In this document: piece by piece, positions 28,665 through 38,166 of the stretch
Numbering within the stretch: the first letter of the stretch is position 1
Layout: every line of letters starts with the position of its first letter
Assembly (NCBI RefSeq): GCF_002367995.1
Contig: NZ_AP018207.1
Location: 4,339,083 to 4,403,082, forward strand
Source: Calothrix brevissima NIES-22
GTDB taxonomy: Bacteria > Cyanobacteriota > Cyanobacteriia > Cyanobacteriales > Nostocaceae
Direction: 5' to 3'
DNA length: 64,000 nt
Program-made: the position numbers and the translations under genes
Notes under the pieces: model-generated
Told to the model about the DNA's origin: nothing
The model's input: the letters and a program-made list of their open reading frames with translations, nothing else
The model's database searches: none

Positions 28665-29435
28665 CTAGAAGGGAAAGAACTGTAACAAGACGGAACCAAG
28701 ACTACCTACAAAGTCAAAAAAGCTAGGTTTGCCAACATTTACTTTACCATCTGGGGGTGTTTGTAATTCTTTGATAAATGCTTGGGCTGTTTGGGTACCA
28801 GGAGCGTTTTTTTGCTCTGTAAAGAGTTTGGCGGCAATTTCCGCATCTTTAAATGCGCCTTGTCTATCTAATATTTGGTAACGAGCAACACCACGGGCTA
28901 AGTAGGCTTCACCGTAATCGGTTTTAGTGGCGATCGCTTGATTAAAATAATCAATAGCTTGTTGTGTATTGCCTTTTTGGGCTTCTGCTACACCCCAAGC
29001 ATAAAATTCTTCTGGTGTGGCAATTTGTGTGGGTATGCCAATTGCACCTTGTAGATAAGTACTATTGAGATTGACGCCAGTTAATTCTGCATTGACTAGA
29101 TAGGAGTTTCTGAAGTCTGCACTGGCTAAATTTGCACCAGCAAGCCTGGCGGCGTTGAGGTTTGCTCCAAATAAACTCGCACCTGCTAGGTTTGCACCGC
29201 GTAAATCAGCACCAGTTAAGTTTGCACGGCTGAGGTTTGCACCTGCGAGATTAGCGCCGCTTAAATTCGCTCCAGTTAAATCAGCCAAAACTAAACCTGC
29301 ACCTACTAAGTCACAGTTTTGACATTGTTTTGTCGATAATAATTGTCTGATATGTTCGGAATTCGCTGCTTCGACTCTCGTTGTCAAGCTAATTATTGTT
29401 AAAAATAGGGTTGTGGCTAAAACTTGGCTTTTCAT
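28665..29435 (-). CDS. exported pentapeptide-repeat protein with TPR
   Basis: About 256 residues from the ATG at 29435 (MKSQVLATTLFLTIISLTTRVEAA), which gives a clean signal peptide; an ATG 15 bp upstream is possible. CQNCDLVGAGLVLADLTG leads into about 15 A(D/N)LxX pentapeptide repeats forming a right-handed beta-helix (roughly 45-130), then a TPR-like pair (FYAWGVAEAQKGNTQQAIDYFNQAI). It is probably periplasmic or lumenal. Function unknown. The architecture is common in cyanobacteria. Confidence 0.85.
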   Translation of the reverse strand: MKSQVLATTLFLTIISLTTRVEAANSEHIRQLLSTKQCQNCDLVGAGLVLADLTGANLSGANLAGANLSRANLTGADLRGANLAGASLFGANLNAARLAGANLASADFRNSYLVNAELTGVNLNSTYLQGAIGIPTQIATPEEFYAWGVAEAQKGNTQQAIDYFNQAIATKTDYGEAYLARGVARYQILDRQGAFKDAEIAAKLFTEQKNAPGTQTAQAFIKELQTPPDGKVNVGKPSFFDFVGSLGSVLLQFFPF

Positions 29436-29533
29436 ACTCTTTGCCGCCATATTGATGACTGAGTTCTCAACTTTCGCTGAGATATATTTATACTTCAGCC
29501 TATGATATGAACAATATTAGCTAGTCGCCACAA

Positions 29534-29689
29534 TTAGTATGAAATATTACCAATAACTTGAGTATAATTAAAGGCTTGTTTAGAATTTAAGTTAATATTG
29601 CCAGTTTGTTTAGGATTGGACAAATTCAATCCTGTAAATAAACTAAGGCTGAGTGTCAAACCAAAGGCTAGTAATAATTTTTCGAGCAT
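29534..29689 (-). CDS. small predicted secreted peptide
   Basis: 51 residues from ATG 29689, preceded by GGAG at a good distance, which decides the start. The N-terminus MLEKLLLAFGLTLSLSLFTG reads as a signal sequence, followed by a polar Asn-rich tail. There is no known family. It lies between the pentapeptide gene and the Tim44-like gene, all on the minus strand. It may not be real. Confidence 0.4.
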   Translation of the reverse strand: MLEKLLLAFGLTLSLSLFTGLNLSNPKQTGNINLNSKQAFNYTQVIGNISY

Positions 29690-30131
29690 AAGAGTTACTC
29701 CACATAGTTGCCAAGTAATTACCAAGGATGAGGTTCATTGTCAGTATTATTGATTTTTTGGCAACGCTAAGTGATAACTGCTGTTATTTCCTGTGATATA
29801 AGTCCGATAGGGTTGTGATTGCGATCGCACTTAAATAAATTGCACCCCTGTAACTACATAGAGTACAAAAATTTCGGCATTAGGGAGTCCCAAGGTGCCA
29901 ACCTAAAAACTGTCACAATAGAGTACTGAGAGTAAATTTGCTGGTGCTTTTGCATACTATAGCAATCCTATTTGAGATGCAAACAGAAGGGACAAGGAAG
30001 ATACAGCAGATTCCCAGTTGGTGAGGTACAGATTCTCGTTGATTGTAGGGGCACTGGCACTGCCATGCCCCGAAGCGCGACTATATTTTTTGTAAATTCT
30101 TGCGATCGCCAAACTTTGTGCTTTCCAGAGA
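29690..30131. other. gene-free stretch with a repeat element
   Basis: It holds the inverted copy of the 16562-16668 element (30001-30075). The rest shows no gene or hairpin. Confidence 0.6.
30001..30075. mobile_element. MITE-like element, copy B (inverted relative to 16562)
   Basis: Starts ATACAGCAGATT, then GTGAGGTACAGATT and GTAGGGGCACTGGCACTGCC. On the reverse strand it is nearly identical to 16590-16668. It lacks the outer left end of copy A. Confidence 0.65.
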
Positions 30132-31382
30132 TTAAATTTCCGAGCAGATTTGACTAATGTCTTTCAAATAGAAATTTTTGGCAGAGTCTAGCATAAAATC
30201 CCAATACTCAGTAAAGAATAATGGGTAAGATTCACCACTGAGCACATATCCTTTAGGTGACAGTACAAAGTTTGTCATTTTAGCATTTATCTGGAATCTA
30301 AAAATATAGTTATTCTCGTCTTGGTAAAAATTAAGCGGTGCAATTTCCATGACTTCAGGGTGATAAATGATATCAAAATTATTACCAAAATCGCTTTGAA
30401 AAATCTGGCATTGCTGAGAGTAAAATGGCTCTTTAATATAGGCTTGCATCTTGTTAAATTTTTTCATTGTCCAGTCACGTTGATACTTGATAAACAATTT
30501 ACTTACTTGCTCAACTAGTTCTGATTTAGCAAAAAGATGCTGATATTTTTCTTCGTCAATTTCTGAGGCGATTGGTATGTGTTGCCAAATCTCCTGATTT
30601 TTTACATAGCGCAGAGAGTAGCGATTAGTAAATTTCGGATTAATTTTAGTAGTAAATTGTATTAAGTCAGAATTATCGCTAAATTGTTTACCGTAGAAAC
30701 GCACAAAGTTATAAAGTTCTCTAAAAAAGAGAACTGGTAATAAAACAAGCACTAAGGTTAAAGTTGCTAGGATTAGTTTTGGGAGAGTCTTGGCGTTAAT
30801 AGGCGTGTATACTCTCCCGTTTCCACTACGCGATCCATAACTTCCTCGAGATCCACCACCACCAGATCCGCCACCGCCACCTTTGTTATGAACTAAAATA
30901 CCCTCGGCATAAAAATTATGATTGGGATTAACAGATAACAGATTATAGACAGTGACAGGTTTTTGAATATAGTCAATGCTAGAAATAACAGGAGTATCGC
31001 CAGCAAATCCAATCAGGCGATCGCCTAATTTAAGTTGTTGCGTTTGCAGCAACTTTACCCCTGTAGCAGTTTTGATATAAAAGGGATGAGTAGCTGTGAC
31101 TTTAATTTTGTGATTGATTACATAATATTCAGGAGAGGAAACTACTTGAATTTCACTAATCTCCCCAATCTCCGGACTTTGCTTGGTGAAGTTATAACTA
31201 ATAATGCTGTCACCGGGATGTAATTTTTCAATAGCTTTAACACCATCAACAGTTAAAATAGCAGTCCCAGGAGCAAAACAACCTCCACGAGCATAAGCAG
31301 AATCAGTTATCCAAAAAGCAAAACATAAGATAAAAGTTAGACTAATACATAAGATTTTGGTTAAAGCATAACGATTTTTCAT
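30132..31382 (-). CDS. Tim44-like membrane protein with intein-like Hint domain
   Basis: 416 residues. A signal peptide (1-32, ending YARGG) is followed at once by a Hint domain: block A CFAPGTAILTVDG starting at C35, block B TATHP with H99, and the C-terminal block NFYAEGILVHN ending at H165-N166. Next come a Gly-rich linker (GGGGGSGGGGSRGSYGSRS), a membrane helix (about 199-220) and a Tim44-like domain (about 245-416). Without residues 35-166 the N-terminus reads like ordinary bacterial Tim44-like proteins (signal peptide, Gly/Ser linker, TM). The residue after HN is Lys, so this matches a B-type bacterial intein-like domain rather than a standard intein. Its function is unknown. Confidence 0.85.
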   Translation of the reverse strand: MKNRYALTKILCISLTFILCFAFWITDSAYARGGCFAPGTAILTVDGVKAIEKLHPGDSIISYNFTKQSPEIGEISEIQVVSSPEYYVINHKIKVTATHPFYIKTATGVKLLQTQQLKLGDRLIGFAGDTPVISSIDYIQKPVTVYNLLSVNPNHNFYAEGILVHNKGGGGGSGGGGSRGSYGSRSGNGRVYTPINAKTLPKLILATLTLVLVLLPVLFFRELYNFVRFYGKQFSDNSDLIQFTTKINPKFTNRYSLRYVKNQEIWQHIPIASEIDEEKYQHLFAKSELVEQVSKLFIKYQRDWTMKKFNKMQAYIKEPFYSQQCQIFQSDFGNNFDIIYHPEVMEIAPLNFYQDENNYIFRFQINAKMTNFVLSPKGYVLSGESYPLFFTEYWDFMLDSAKNFYLKDISQICSEI

Positions 31383-31566
31383 ATTAGTTATTTACTCTAA
31401 CGACAGTTACCGAGTTTTTTATCCTGGCGATGGCAGGTTAGCAAATTTTATTTTATTAACTAAATTCATGCCACCTCTAGAAGTGATTTAATTATAAATT
31501 CATTTTAAATGCTTAATTTTTCGCAAATATTGTGAAAATTGCTCTAAGTCTAAATCAATAAAATAA

Positions 31567-31607
31567 TCAGCCTGCTCAAAACCTCAAATTGAGGCTAAAC
31601 AGGCTGA
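31567..31607 (-). terminator. hairpin downstream of the 1050-residue repeat protein
   Basis: TCAGCCTG/CAGGCTGA with an inner CCTCAA/TTGAGG stem. On the minus strand it is followed by TTATTTTATT. Confidence 0.65.
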
Positions 31608-31651
31608 ATTGGTGTTGAATTAATTCCGCAAACTTATGCAAACAGGGATGT

Positions 31652-34600
31652 TTAGCTGAGGAAGTTTAAACCACCTGTAGCGGCGATGACACCAGCGATC
31701 GCACTTGCAACTAGTGAAGTCAAAGCGGTACCAAATAGCCACCATGCAGCAGTTGCAACGCTTTTCTTGGTTTCTTCCACTTGCTTTTTGGCTTGGTGTT
31801 GGATAGCTTTGATGCGTTTTTGCGTTTCTTGTTGAATGCGTTCGGCGCGGTGTAATACGCTATCTCGTGCGGCTTCTACGCGATCGATAATTTTGTTCGC
31901 ATCTTCCTGGGAAATATCGCTGCGCGAACTGAGTAACGCTACTAGGGTATCGCGATCGAAGTTGCTGAGGCGATCGCGTAAGGCTTCAAATCCAGCTTGG
32001 GGATCGTCAAACAATTTCGCAAAGTCTTGCTGAATGTTTTCGTAGTTCAATTCTGGACGATCTAAGGAGTTAAGATAGTCGCGAATTCGGCTAGTGGAGT
32101 TATCTAGCACCGATTGTACTCTTTGCTGAATTTGCTGATATTGCTTACTCAAGGAGTCGCGTACAGATTCGATTTGATCCAAGATGCGGTTGGCTTCTTC
32201 TTCGGAGATGTCTTCCCGTTGAGATAGTAAGCTGACAATTGTGGAACGATCGAATTTGGATAAGCGATCGCTTAAATTTCCTATTCCCAATCTTGGATCT
32301 TGCAGCAGTAATTGTAAATCGCGCTTGATACCTTCAGGGTTGAGTTCTTCTTTATTGGTGTGACGCAGGTAATTTTCTAAAGTCTTACCAAAGTCTACAA
32401 CTTTTTGGGTAGTGCGCTTTGCTAAACGTTGCGGCGCGTTGACAATATTATTAATCGCTGCTTGGAATTGATCGATAGCACGATTAATTTGTTCTTCGCT
32501 GAGGTTTCCTTGCTGGCTGAGGAGTTGTACCAAGGTATCGCGATCGAATTGCGATAGGCGTTCTCTGAAGGCTACAGCACCCTCTTGCGGATCTGCTAGT
32601 AGAGTTTCTAAATCTTGGCGAATACCTTCGGGGTTAAGTTCTTCTAAATTGGTATTGCGGAGATATTCAGCAATTTTAGCGCTAGTTTGTTCGTATTGTT
32701 CTTTGGCTTTACCTGCTAAGGCTTGCGGTGCTTGTAAGATGTTATCTCTAACTTCTTCTAAGCGATCGATAGTTTGATTAATTTGTTCTTCACTCAAATC
32801 TTGACGCTGAGATAGCAGGTGTACCAAAGTATCGCGATCGAATTGGGAGAGGCGTTCTTTTAAAGCAGAAATTCCCGCTTGTGGGTCTTCGAGTAAAGTT
32901 CTAAAATCGCGTTTGATACCTTCAGGATTCAGTTCATCCTTATTGGTATTGCGCAGATAATCTTCTACTCGTTGACGCAGTTCAGCCGTTTTGGCTTGTG
33001 CTTGCTCTTGCAGTTCTCTCACATTATTTAAGACAGAGTCGCGAGTGCTTTCGAGTTTGTTAATAATATTATTAACTTCCTCTTCGCTCAAGTCTTGACG
33101 TTGCTGAAGCACTTGAATAAATGTCTCGCGATTCAATTGTGAGAAACGTTCTTGTAAATCTTCTAAAGCTGCTTGTGGATCTGCTAACAAGTCAGAAAAA
33201 TTATGCTGAATATTTTCTGGCGTGAGTTCTTCTTTCCCTGTGGAACGCAGATAATTTTCAATTTGCGTCTGTACATCTTGCCATTGTTTTTTGGCTGTAC
33301 CTTGTTGTACAGTTGCTAAAACTTCTTGGCGAATACTTTCTAGCTGTTGGACAATTTCTTTAACTCGCGCTTCGCTCAGATCGCTACGTCTAATTAGCAA
33401 GTTTGTTAAATAATCTGGATCGATTTCTGCTAATTCTCGGCGCGTAGTTTCTGGATCGGCTTGTGGATCGTAGATGATATCTTGAAATTCATCTTTAATT
33501 GTCAAGCGGTTAAAATGCCAAGGGAAGGAATTAGAGATGTAATCCTCGACATCGGCTTTAATATTGTTGGGGTTTGATTGTGGTAAATTCTCAGATATTT
33601 GTTCGGCAGTTTTATCTGTGAATTTTTGTAGTTCCTGGGTGATTTTCTCAACGTCGATGTCTTGAACTTTATCTTTCAGTTTTTGCAACTGATTGGTAAT
33701 CTTGTCCACATCGATATCAGAAAGATTAACTCTATCTAATAATAATGGGACAGCCGCACCTACACCATATTGTACAGCTTGCTTCAGTCCACCGTTGCTA
33801 CTACCATTACCATTTCCGCCACCAACTGTAACTAATTCCTGAAGGCGTTCGCCTAAGTTTTCTGATTTTAACTCTTCAGGTGTGGCAGATTTGAGAATGT
33901 TAATTACTTGCTCTGTGGGATTTTTGCGCGATGCAGCTTGTTTCCAAACAGCTTCTAATTGATCGGCAATTTTGTTGATATCGCCTGAAGATAAATTTAA
34001 ACGAGAGCTAATTAAATCCACAAAGGTTTGGCGATTGATATTGCGGATTGCATCGCTATTAGCAATATCCTGGAAATTGACATCTTTGAGTATCTGCTGA
34101 AATTGATTGCCAATTTCTTTGACATTCAGGTTTGGTACTTGCAGAGAACTTAAAGAACTTTGTAGCGTATTGCGAATAGTATCAGCATCAAAACCTGAAG
34201 TTAATTCTCTCCGTACTGCTGCTGTGATTTCTTCAGCAGTGGAAACCATTTGTTTTTGGGCTAAATTTCCCCCGATACCCGCAGTTGCAGCCCCAGTTAG
34301 GGTTTGCAAACCAGAAGTAAAGGTACTGGCGAGAGAACCAATTAAGGAACCGACGGTAGATGAGCCTAACCAAACTACCAAAAAGAAAAAGGTAGACCAA
34401 ATAACTATACCGATAATGGCTCCAAATAAGGCACTTTGGATTAAACTTAGTTTCACCGCTAAAAAACTAGCAGCAAATATAGAAATTGTTGAGGTAATTA
34501 ATGCCCAAATGCCAATTTTAGATTCTACTTCGCGAATTTTATGCCCCAAACTTTCTGAGCGATCACTATCATCGTCATCATCAATATCCCACGAGGAAAT

Positions 34601-34804
34601 CCCCGCAGCTACAGAAAAGTTGGTTAATAGTAACTGAAAGGCTAATGCCATTAAAGTACCAGCCAAAAAAGCCACAAAAAACTTTGGGCTTGAAAAAATA
34701 ATCGGCAATCTTTCTTGACTGATAACTTCTGGTATACCGTTAGCAGGTGTTACTCCCAAGGATAGCCAATCCCATCTCAACATAGTTTCAAAATTTTGAA
34801 ACAT
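31652..34804 (-). CDS. large membrane protein with ~100-residue helical repeats
   Basis: 1050 residues. The N-terminal membrane region has helices near 41-62, 97-117 and 124-147; an acidic loop (DIDDDDDSDRSES) lies between the first two. The long hydrophilic middle contains about six copies of a unit of 80 to 110 residues. Its hallmark is YLRNTNKEELNPEGI, then LLxDPQ, then RLSQFDRDTLVxLLSQR and SEExxNxIID. A Lys/Glu-rich coiled segment and a last membrane helix (GTALTSLVASAIAGVIAATG) end the chain. The family occurs in cyanobacteria but I cannot name a function. It is divergent from the stress-protein gene at 35381. A structural or membrane-tethering role is inferred only. Confidence 0.8.
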   Translation of the reverse strand: MFQNFETMLRWDWLSLGVTPANGIPEVISQERLPIIFSSPKFFVAFLAGTLMALAFQLLLTNFSVAAGISSWDIDDDDDSDRSESLGHKIREVESKIGIWALITSTISIFAASFLAVKLSLIQSALFGAIIGIVIWSTFFFLVVWLGSSTVGSLIGSLASTFTSGLQTLTGAATAGIGGNLAQKQMVSTAEEITAAVRRELTSGFDADTIRNTLQSSLSSLQVPNLNVKEIGNQFQQILKDVNFQDIANSDAIRNINRQTFVDLISSRLNLSSGDINKIADQLEAVWKQAASRKNPTEQVINILKSATPEELKSENLGERLQELVTVGGGNGNGSSNGGLKQAVQYGVGAAVPLLLDRVNLSDIDVDKITNQLQKLKDKVQDIDVEKITQELQKFTDKTAEQISENLPQSNPNNIKADVEDYISNSFPWHFNRLTIKDEFQDIIYDPQADPETTRRELAEIDPDYLTNLLIRRSDLSEARVKEIVQQLESIRQEVLATVQQGTAKKQWQDVQTQIENYLRSTGKEELTPENIQHNFSDLLADPQAALEDLQERFSQLNRETFIQVLQQRQDLSEEEVNNIINKLESTRDSVLNNVRELQEQAQAKTAELRQRVEDYLRNTNKDELNPEGIKRDFRTLLEDPQAGISALKERLSQFDRDTLVHLLSQRQDLSEEQINQTIDRLEEVRDNILQAPQALAGKAKEQYEQTSAKIAEYLRNTNLEELNPEGIRQDLETLLADPQEGAVAFRERLSQFDRDTLVQLLSQQGNLSEEQINRAIDQFQAAINNIVNAPQRLAKRTTQKVVDFGKTLENYLRHTNKEELNPEGIKRDLQLLLQDPRLGIGNLSDRLSKFDRSTIVSLLSQREDISEEEANRILDQIESVRDSLSKQYQQIQQRVQSVLDNSTSRIRDYLNSLDRPELNYENIQQDFAKLFDDPQAGFEALRDRLSNFDRDTLVALLSSRSDISQEDANKIIDRVEAARDSVLHRAERIQQETQKRIKAIQHQAKKQVEETKKSVATAAWWLFGTALTSLVASAIAGVIAATGGLNFLS

Positions 34805-35380
34805 AGAATTATCTCTCTTGCATGTGATGGTTGAAATTCCATTTCTTGAAAAAATGGCTTATTTATTAGTTTAGAAAGTAGTTCTAGTTACACACACTTT
34901 CCTAAGTCGTAAATTTAGTAATCAAAAGATATACTTATTTAGAAATAAGTATATATATTGTTAATTTTTCAATTAAAATTATTTGGGTGTTACTACCCGA
35001 TAATTAAGCTAATTATTTAATTGATTAATTTGCCAATAAATGTTCTTCAACAACAGTTTTTATTTGAATATGCCAGATTTAAGATTAAAAATAGTTATGA
35101 TAAAAATCATCTATCAAAGATAATCAGATTTATAGATATTTACTCATAATCTTTGCAAATATTTACAATCATTTTTTAGATAAAATCGATTCAGAAAATT
35201 TAATTTTCTAACTATGTATCTGGATACATTTTAGGGATTTTCTAATTATCTATATCCAATGATAGATAAATAATTTCTCCCAAATGATTGATGAAAAGTG
35301 ATTTTAAAAAAAGCATAAATAGGCTTAGAGAGCTTACATAATTTAGCTGTTTAAGTAATTTTCTTATTTGGGAGAAACAA
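34805..35380. other. AT-rich divergent promoter region
   Basis: About 575 bases, strongly AT-rich, between the divergent 1050-residue gene and the GSP17M-like gene. No short ORF, repeat array or clear hairpin stands out. Confidence 0.6.
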
Positions 35381-36667
35381 ATGGCTGTAGTAACTAGACG
35401 TGCTATAGGCGTATTTCATAATCGTAGTGATGTTGAACAAGCTCTGCGCGAGTTAGGTAAAGCTGGCATTGTTATGGATAGAGTATCTGTAATTGCCAGA
35501 GATAGAGACCATAACGGTGAAATCGCTGGCGCTGCGGTGAGCGAGAAGGTTGGCGATAAATCTGATGAAGGTGCAAAAGTTGGTGCAGTTTCCGGTGGTG
35601 CATTGGGTGGTTTAACAGGGTTATTGGTAGGTCTTGGTAGTTTAGCCATCCCCGGAATTGGCCCAATTATGCTAGCTGGTGCAGCAGCTACGGCTTTAGC
35701 GACAACTATCGCTGGTGGTGCGATTGGTGCGGCGGCTGGTAGTTTACTTGGTGGATTAATTGGGTTAGGAATTCCCGAAGAACGCGCCAGAGTTTACAAC
35801 GAACGAGTCGAACGAGGCGGTTATTTAGTCATCGTTGATGGTACAGACGAAGATATTGCTAGAGCCGAACCAATTCTACGTCGTTGGAATATTGAAGAAT
35901 TCAATGTTTATGACCGTCCGAGCAGTGAATATGATGTTCCTGGTACTCCCGTTGGTGCTGTAGGTACTGGAGTTGCTCAGACTCCTGTTGCTACTCATGG
36001 AGATGTCCGCGCTCATAGAAGAGCGATTGGCGTGTTTGCACACCGTCGCGATGCAGAAGCAGCACTGACAGAACTGCGTGATGCAGGTTTCCCCTTGAGT
36101 CGAGTCTCGCTGATTGCGAAAAATACAGATGGCGATCGCATTGCTGGCGTTAATACTGGTGTAGATAGAAACATTGGTACTGGTAATAAAGCAGATGAAG
36201 GCGCGAAAGCAGGTGCAGCTACAGGCGCAGCTTTAGGTGGTTTAGGTGGTTTGTTGGTTGGTTTGGGTGCATTAGCTATCCCCGGAGTCGGCCCTGTAAT
36301 TGCAGGTGGTGCAGCCGCTACAGCGTTGGCTACAGCCGTAACAGGTGGTGCAATTGGTGCAGCAGCTGGTGGGATTACAGGTGGTTTGGTTGGCTTAGGT
36401 ATTCCTGAAAATCGTGCCAAAGTTTATAGCGATCGCTTTAATCGCGGCGACTATATTGTCATCGTTGATGGTACAGAATCGGAAATCCATCAAGCTGAAA
36501 CTATCCTCAAACGTCGGGGAATTGAAGAATTCGGAGTTTTTGACGCTACTGATTTAGACAGAGTACACCATAGCGATCGCCATGTTGTAGATACTTCTCA
36601 TCCTGGTGACGTTAGTAGAGACGAGCCGGCTGTGGTAATTGTCGATCGCCGTGATGAAACTCTCTAA
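35381..36667 (+). CDS. duplicated general-stress-protein-like (GSP17M) protein
   Basis: 428 residues made of two similar halves (about 5-180 and 210-385). Each has a ferredoxin-like N-terminal piece (RRAIGVFHNRSDVEQALREL / HRRAIGVFAHRRDAEAALTE), a long Gly/Ala-rich hydrophobic hairpin (GGLTGLLVGLGSLAIPGIGP) and a closing piece (GIPEERARVYNERVERGGYLVIVDG). This is the GSP17M / stress-protein pattern in tandem. The hairpin may insert in a membrane. GGGAGAAACAA before the ATG supplies the ribosome site. It heads a co-oriented set of stress or envelope genes (35381-38574). Confidence 0.85.
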   Translation: MAVVTRRAIGVFHNRSDVEQALRELGKAGIVMDRVSVIARDRDHNGEIAGAAVSEKVGDKSDEGAKVGAVSGGALGGLTGLLVGLGSLAIPGIGPIMLAGAAATALATTIAGGAIGAAAGSLLGGLIGLGIPEERARVYNERVERGGYLVIVDGTDEDIARAEPILRRWNIEEFNVYDRPSSEYDVPGTPVGAVGTGVAQTPVATHGDVRAHRRAIGVFAHRRDAEAALTELRDAGFPLSRVSLIAKNTDGDRIAGVNTGVDRNIGTGNKADEGAKAGAATGAALGGLGGLLVGLGALAIPGVGPVIAGGAAATALATAVTGGAIGAAAGGITGGLVGLGIPENRAKVYSDRFNRGDYIVIVDGTESEIHQAETILKRRGIEEFGVFDATDLDRVHHSDRHVVDTSHPGDVSRDEPAVVIVDRRDETL

Positions 36668-36777
36668 GGCGTAAAAATTTCCGGTATTGGAGCAAGGGTA
36701 AAAATAACTTGCTCCTACTTCCTCCCACACACATCAGCACAAATCAAAATTCGCATATTGATCTCAAGAGCAAAGAA

Positions 36778-37248
36778 ATGAAAAAACTCACACCTGTCTT
36801 AATTAGCAGTCTTCTAATTTTCGGTGCTGTTGCTTGTAATAACACAGAAAAAACCAGTCAATCAGCACCCGCTAATCCTAACGAAGCAGTAGAAAGACCA
36901 GATGCACAAGCAACAGAAGCTGCACAAAAAGATGCTCAAAGCGAGACTCGCCGCAGACAATTAAATTCTGATATTCGCGCTCGCGAACAGCGAAATAATG
37001 CTACCGGTGGCGATACTCAAAGAGCTACAGGCGACCTTGCTAGCGAAGTTCGCTCTAAATTAGAAGCGAATATTCCTAATGGCGCTCTTACAGTTGAAGC
37101 TGCTGAAAATGGTACGGTTACTGTTGGTGGAACTGTCAATAATCAGGATCAGTTAAATAAAATTGCACCTTTATCTAAGGAAATTAAAGGTGTCAAACAA
37201 GTAGTTGTTAAAGCAGTAGTTGCGCCGCCAACTCAACAAAATCGATAA
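36778..37248 (+). CDS. BON-domain lipoprotein
   Basis: About 157 residues from the ATG at 36778 (MKKLTPVLISSLLIFGAVAC), chosen because it gives a lipoprotein signal with C20; a longer frame starts at 36709. A polar, Gln/Ala-rich linker follows, then a BON domain (DLASEVRSKLEANIPNGALTVEAAENGTVTVGGTVNNQDQL). BON domains bind membranes or phospholipids, and OsmY-like proteins respond to osmotic stress. It lies 110 bp after the GSP17M-like gene on the same strand. Confidence 0.85.
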   Translation: MKKLTPVLISSLLIFGAVACNNTEKTSQSAPANPNEAVERPDAQATEAAQKDAQSETRRRQLNSDIRAREQRNNATGGDTQRATGDLASEVRSKLEANIPNGALTVEAAENGTVTVGGTVNNQDQLNKIAPLSKEIKGVKQVVVKAVVAPPTQQNR

Positions 37249-37252
37249 TCAT

Positions 37253-37279
37253 AAATCCTAGTTAATTTTACTAGGATTT
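37253..37279. terminator. hairpin after the BON lipoprotein gene
   Basis: AAATCCTAG/CTAGGATTT stem of 9 bp with a 9-nt AT loop, 4 bp after the stop. There is no long T-run. Confidence 0.5.
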
Positions 37280-37446
37280 ACTCTGACAAAATCATAATTA
37301 TTAAAGCCTGTAATCAGAAAATTATGTATAATTGATTATAGGCTTTTGCCGCGATTGCCATGATTTCAACATACAATCAAGGCTATTTTATTGATTGACA
37401 TTCAATCAATAATGACAACTTGGGTGAAGCACACAATACAAAAGTT

Positions 37447-37881
37447 ATGACAACCGAACAACAGCAAATGGAATTCGCTAACTCTACCTCCCCAGAGGCG
37501 AGTGTAGCTATTACAGGCACAAACAATCAAAATTTGCCAAAGCTACCTCCAGCAAATCAATCTAATGAGCAATGGCAACAAATTGGGCGTCAGGTTGCTG
37601 ACTTTTTAGCACAGCTTCCTGAATATGTAGGCAGATTTTTTAACCAATATCAACAGCCGTTAGTCACTATATTTTTGATTTTGTCTGCATTTGTGACACT
37701 AAAAGTAGTGTTAGCAGTTCTGAGTGCAATTAATACGATTCCTTTACTTGCGCCAACTTTTGAGTTAATTGGTATCGGTTACACAGCTTGGTTTGCTTCC
37801 CGTTATCTGATTAAAGCTGACAATCGCCAAGAACTAGGTCAAGAAATTCGCCGTTTTCAAAATCAGATTGTCGGCTCGTAA
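37447..37881 (+). CDS. CAAD-domain membrane protein
   Basis: About 144 residues from ATG 37447 (MTTEQQQMEFA); a TTG 27 bp upstream is less likely. A polar N-terminus is followed by an amphipathic helix, two membrane helices (PLVTIFLILSAFVTLKVVLAVLSAI and LLAPTFELIGIGYTAWFASRYLI) and a basic C-terminal helix. This is the CAAD/CURT1-like module, which bends or anchors thylakoid membranes and also occurs fused to some cyanobacterial aminoacyl-tRNA synthetases. Here it stands alone. Confidence 0.85.
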   Translation: MTTEQQQMEFANSTSPEASVAITGTNNQNLPKLPPANQSNEQWQQIGRQVADFLAQLPEYVGRFFNQYQQPLVTIFLILSAFVTLKVVLAVLSAINTIPLLAPTFELIGIGYTAWFASRYLIKADNRQELGQEIRRFQNQIVGS

Positions 37882-37920
37882 TTTATTGATAGCTTAATTT
37901 GAGTCAATCAGTTATTTAAA

Positions 37921-37950
37921 TGTAGCCTAAAATAAAAAGGCTACATTTTC
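37921..37950 (+). terminator. Rho-independent terminator of the CAAD gene
   Basis: TGTAGCC ... GGCTACA stem followed by TTTTCTTG. Confidence 0.75.
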
Positions 37951-38166
37951 TTGTGTCTATATTTATGACAAATGACAAATGACAGCCGTTGACAGTTATA
38001 TTTAATTACACCAACAAACTTAAAAGAAAATAATATATCCCTGGGGATAGAGTAAATAGTTAATTATCCTCAGTAATGCACTTCTAAAGATAGTATCTTT
38101 ATCTTGATGAAAAGTTTAATCTAGTCCCATAAGTTATCAACAAAATGTTTAACGAGGGCGTGATTT

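Noticed and set aside
34107-34637. 176-codon plus-strand frame
   Set aside because: Antisense shadow within the 1050-residue membrane protein, which has clear protein repeats and membrane helices.
36013-36420. 135-codon Ala/Pro-rich minus-strand frame
   Set aside because: Antisense shadow of the Gly/Ala-rich hairpin in the GSP17M-like gene.
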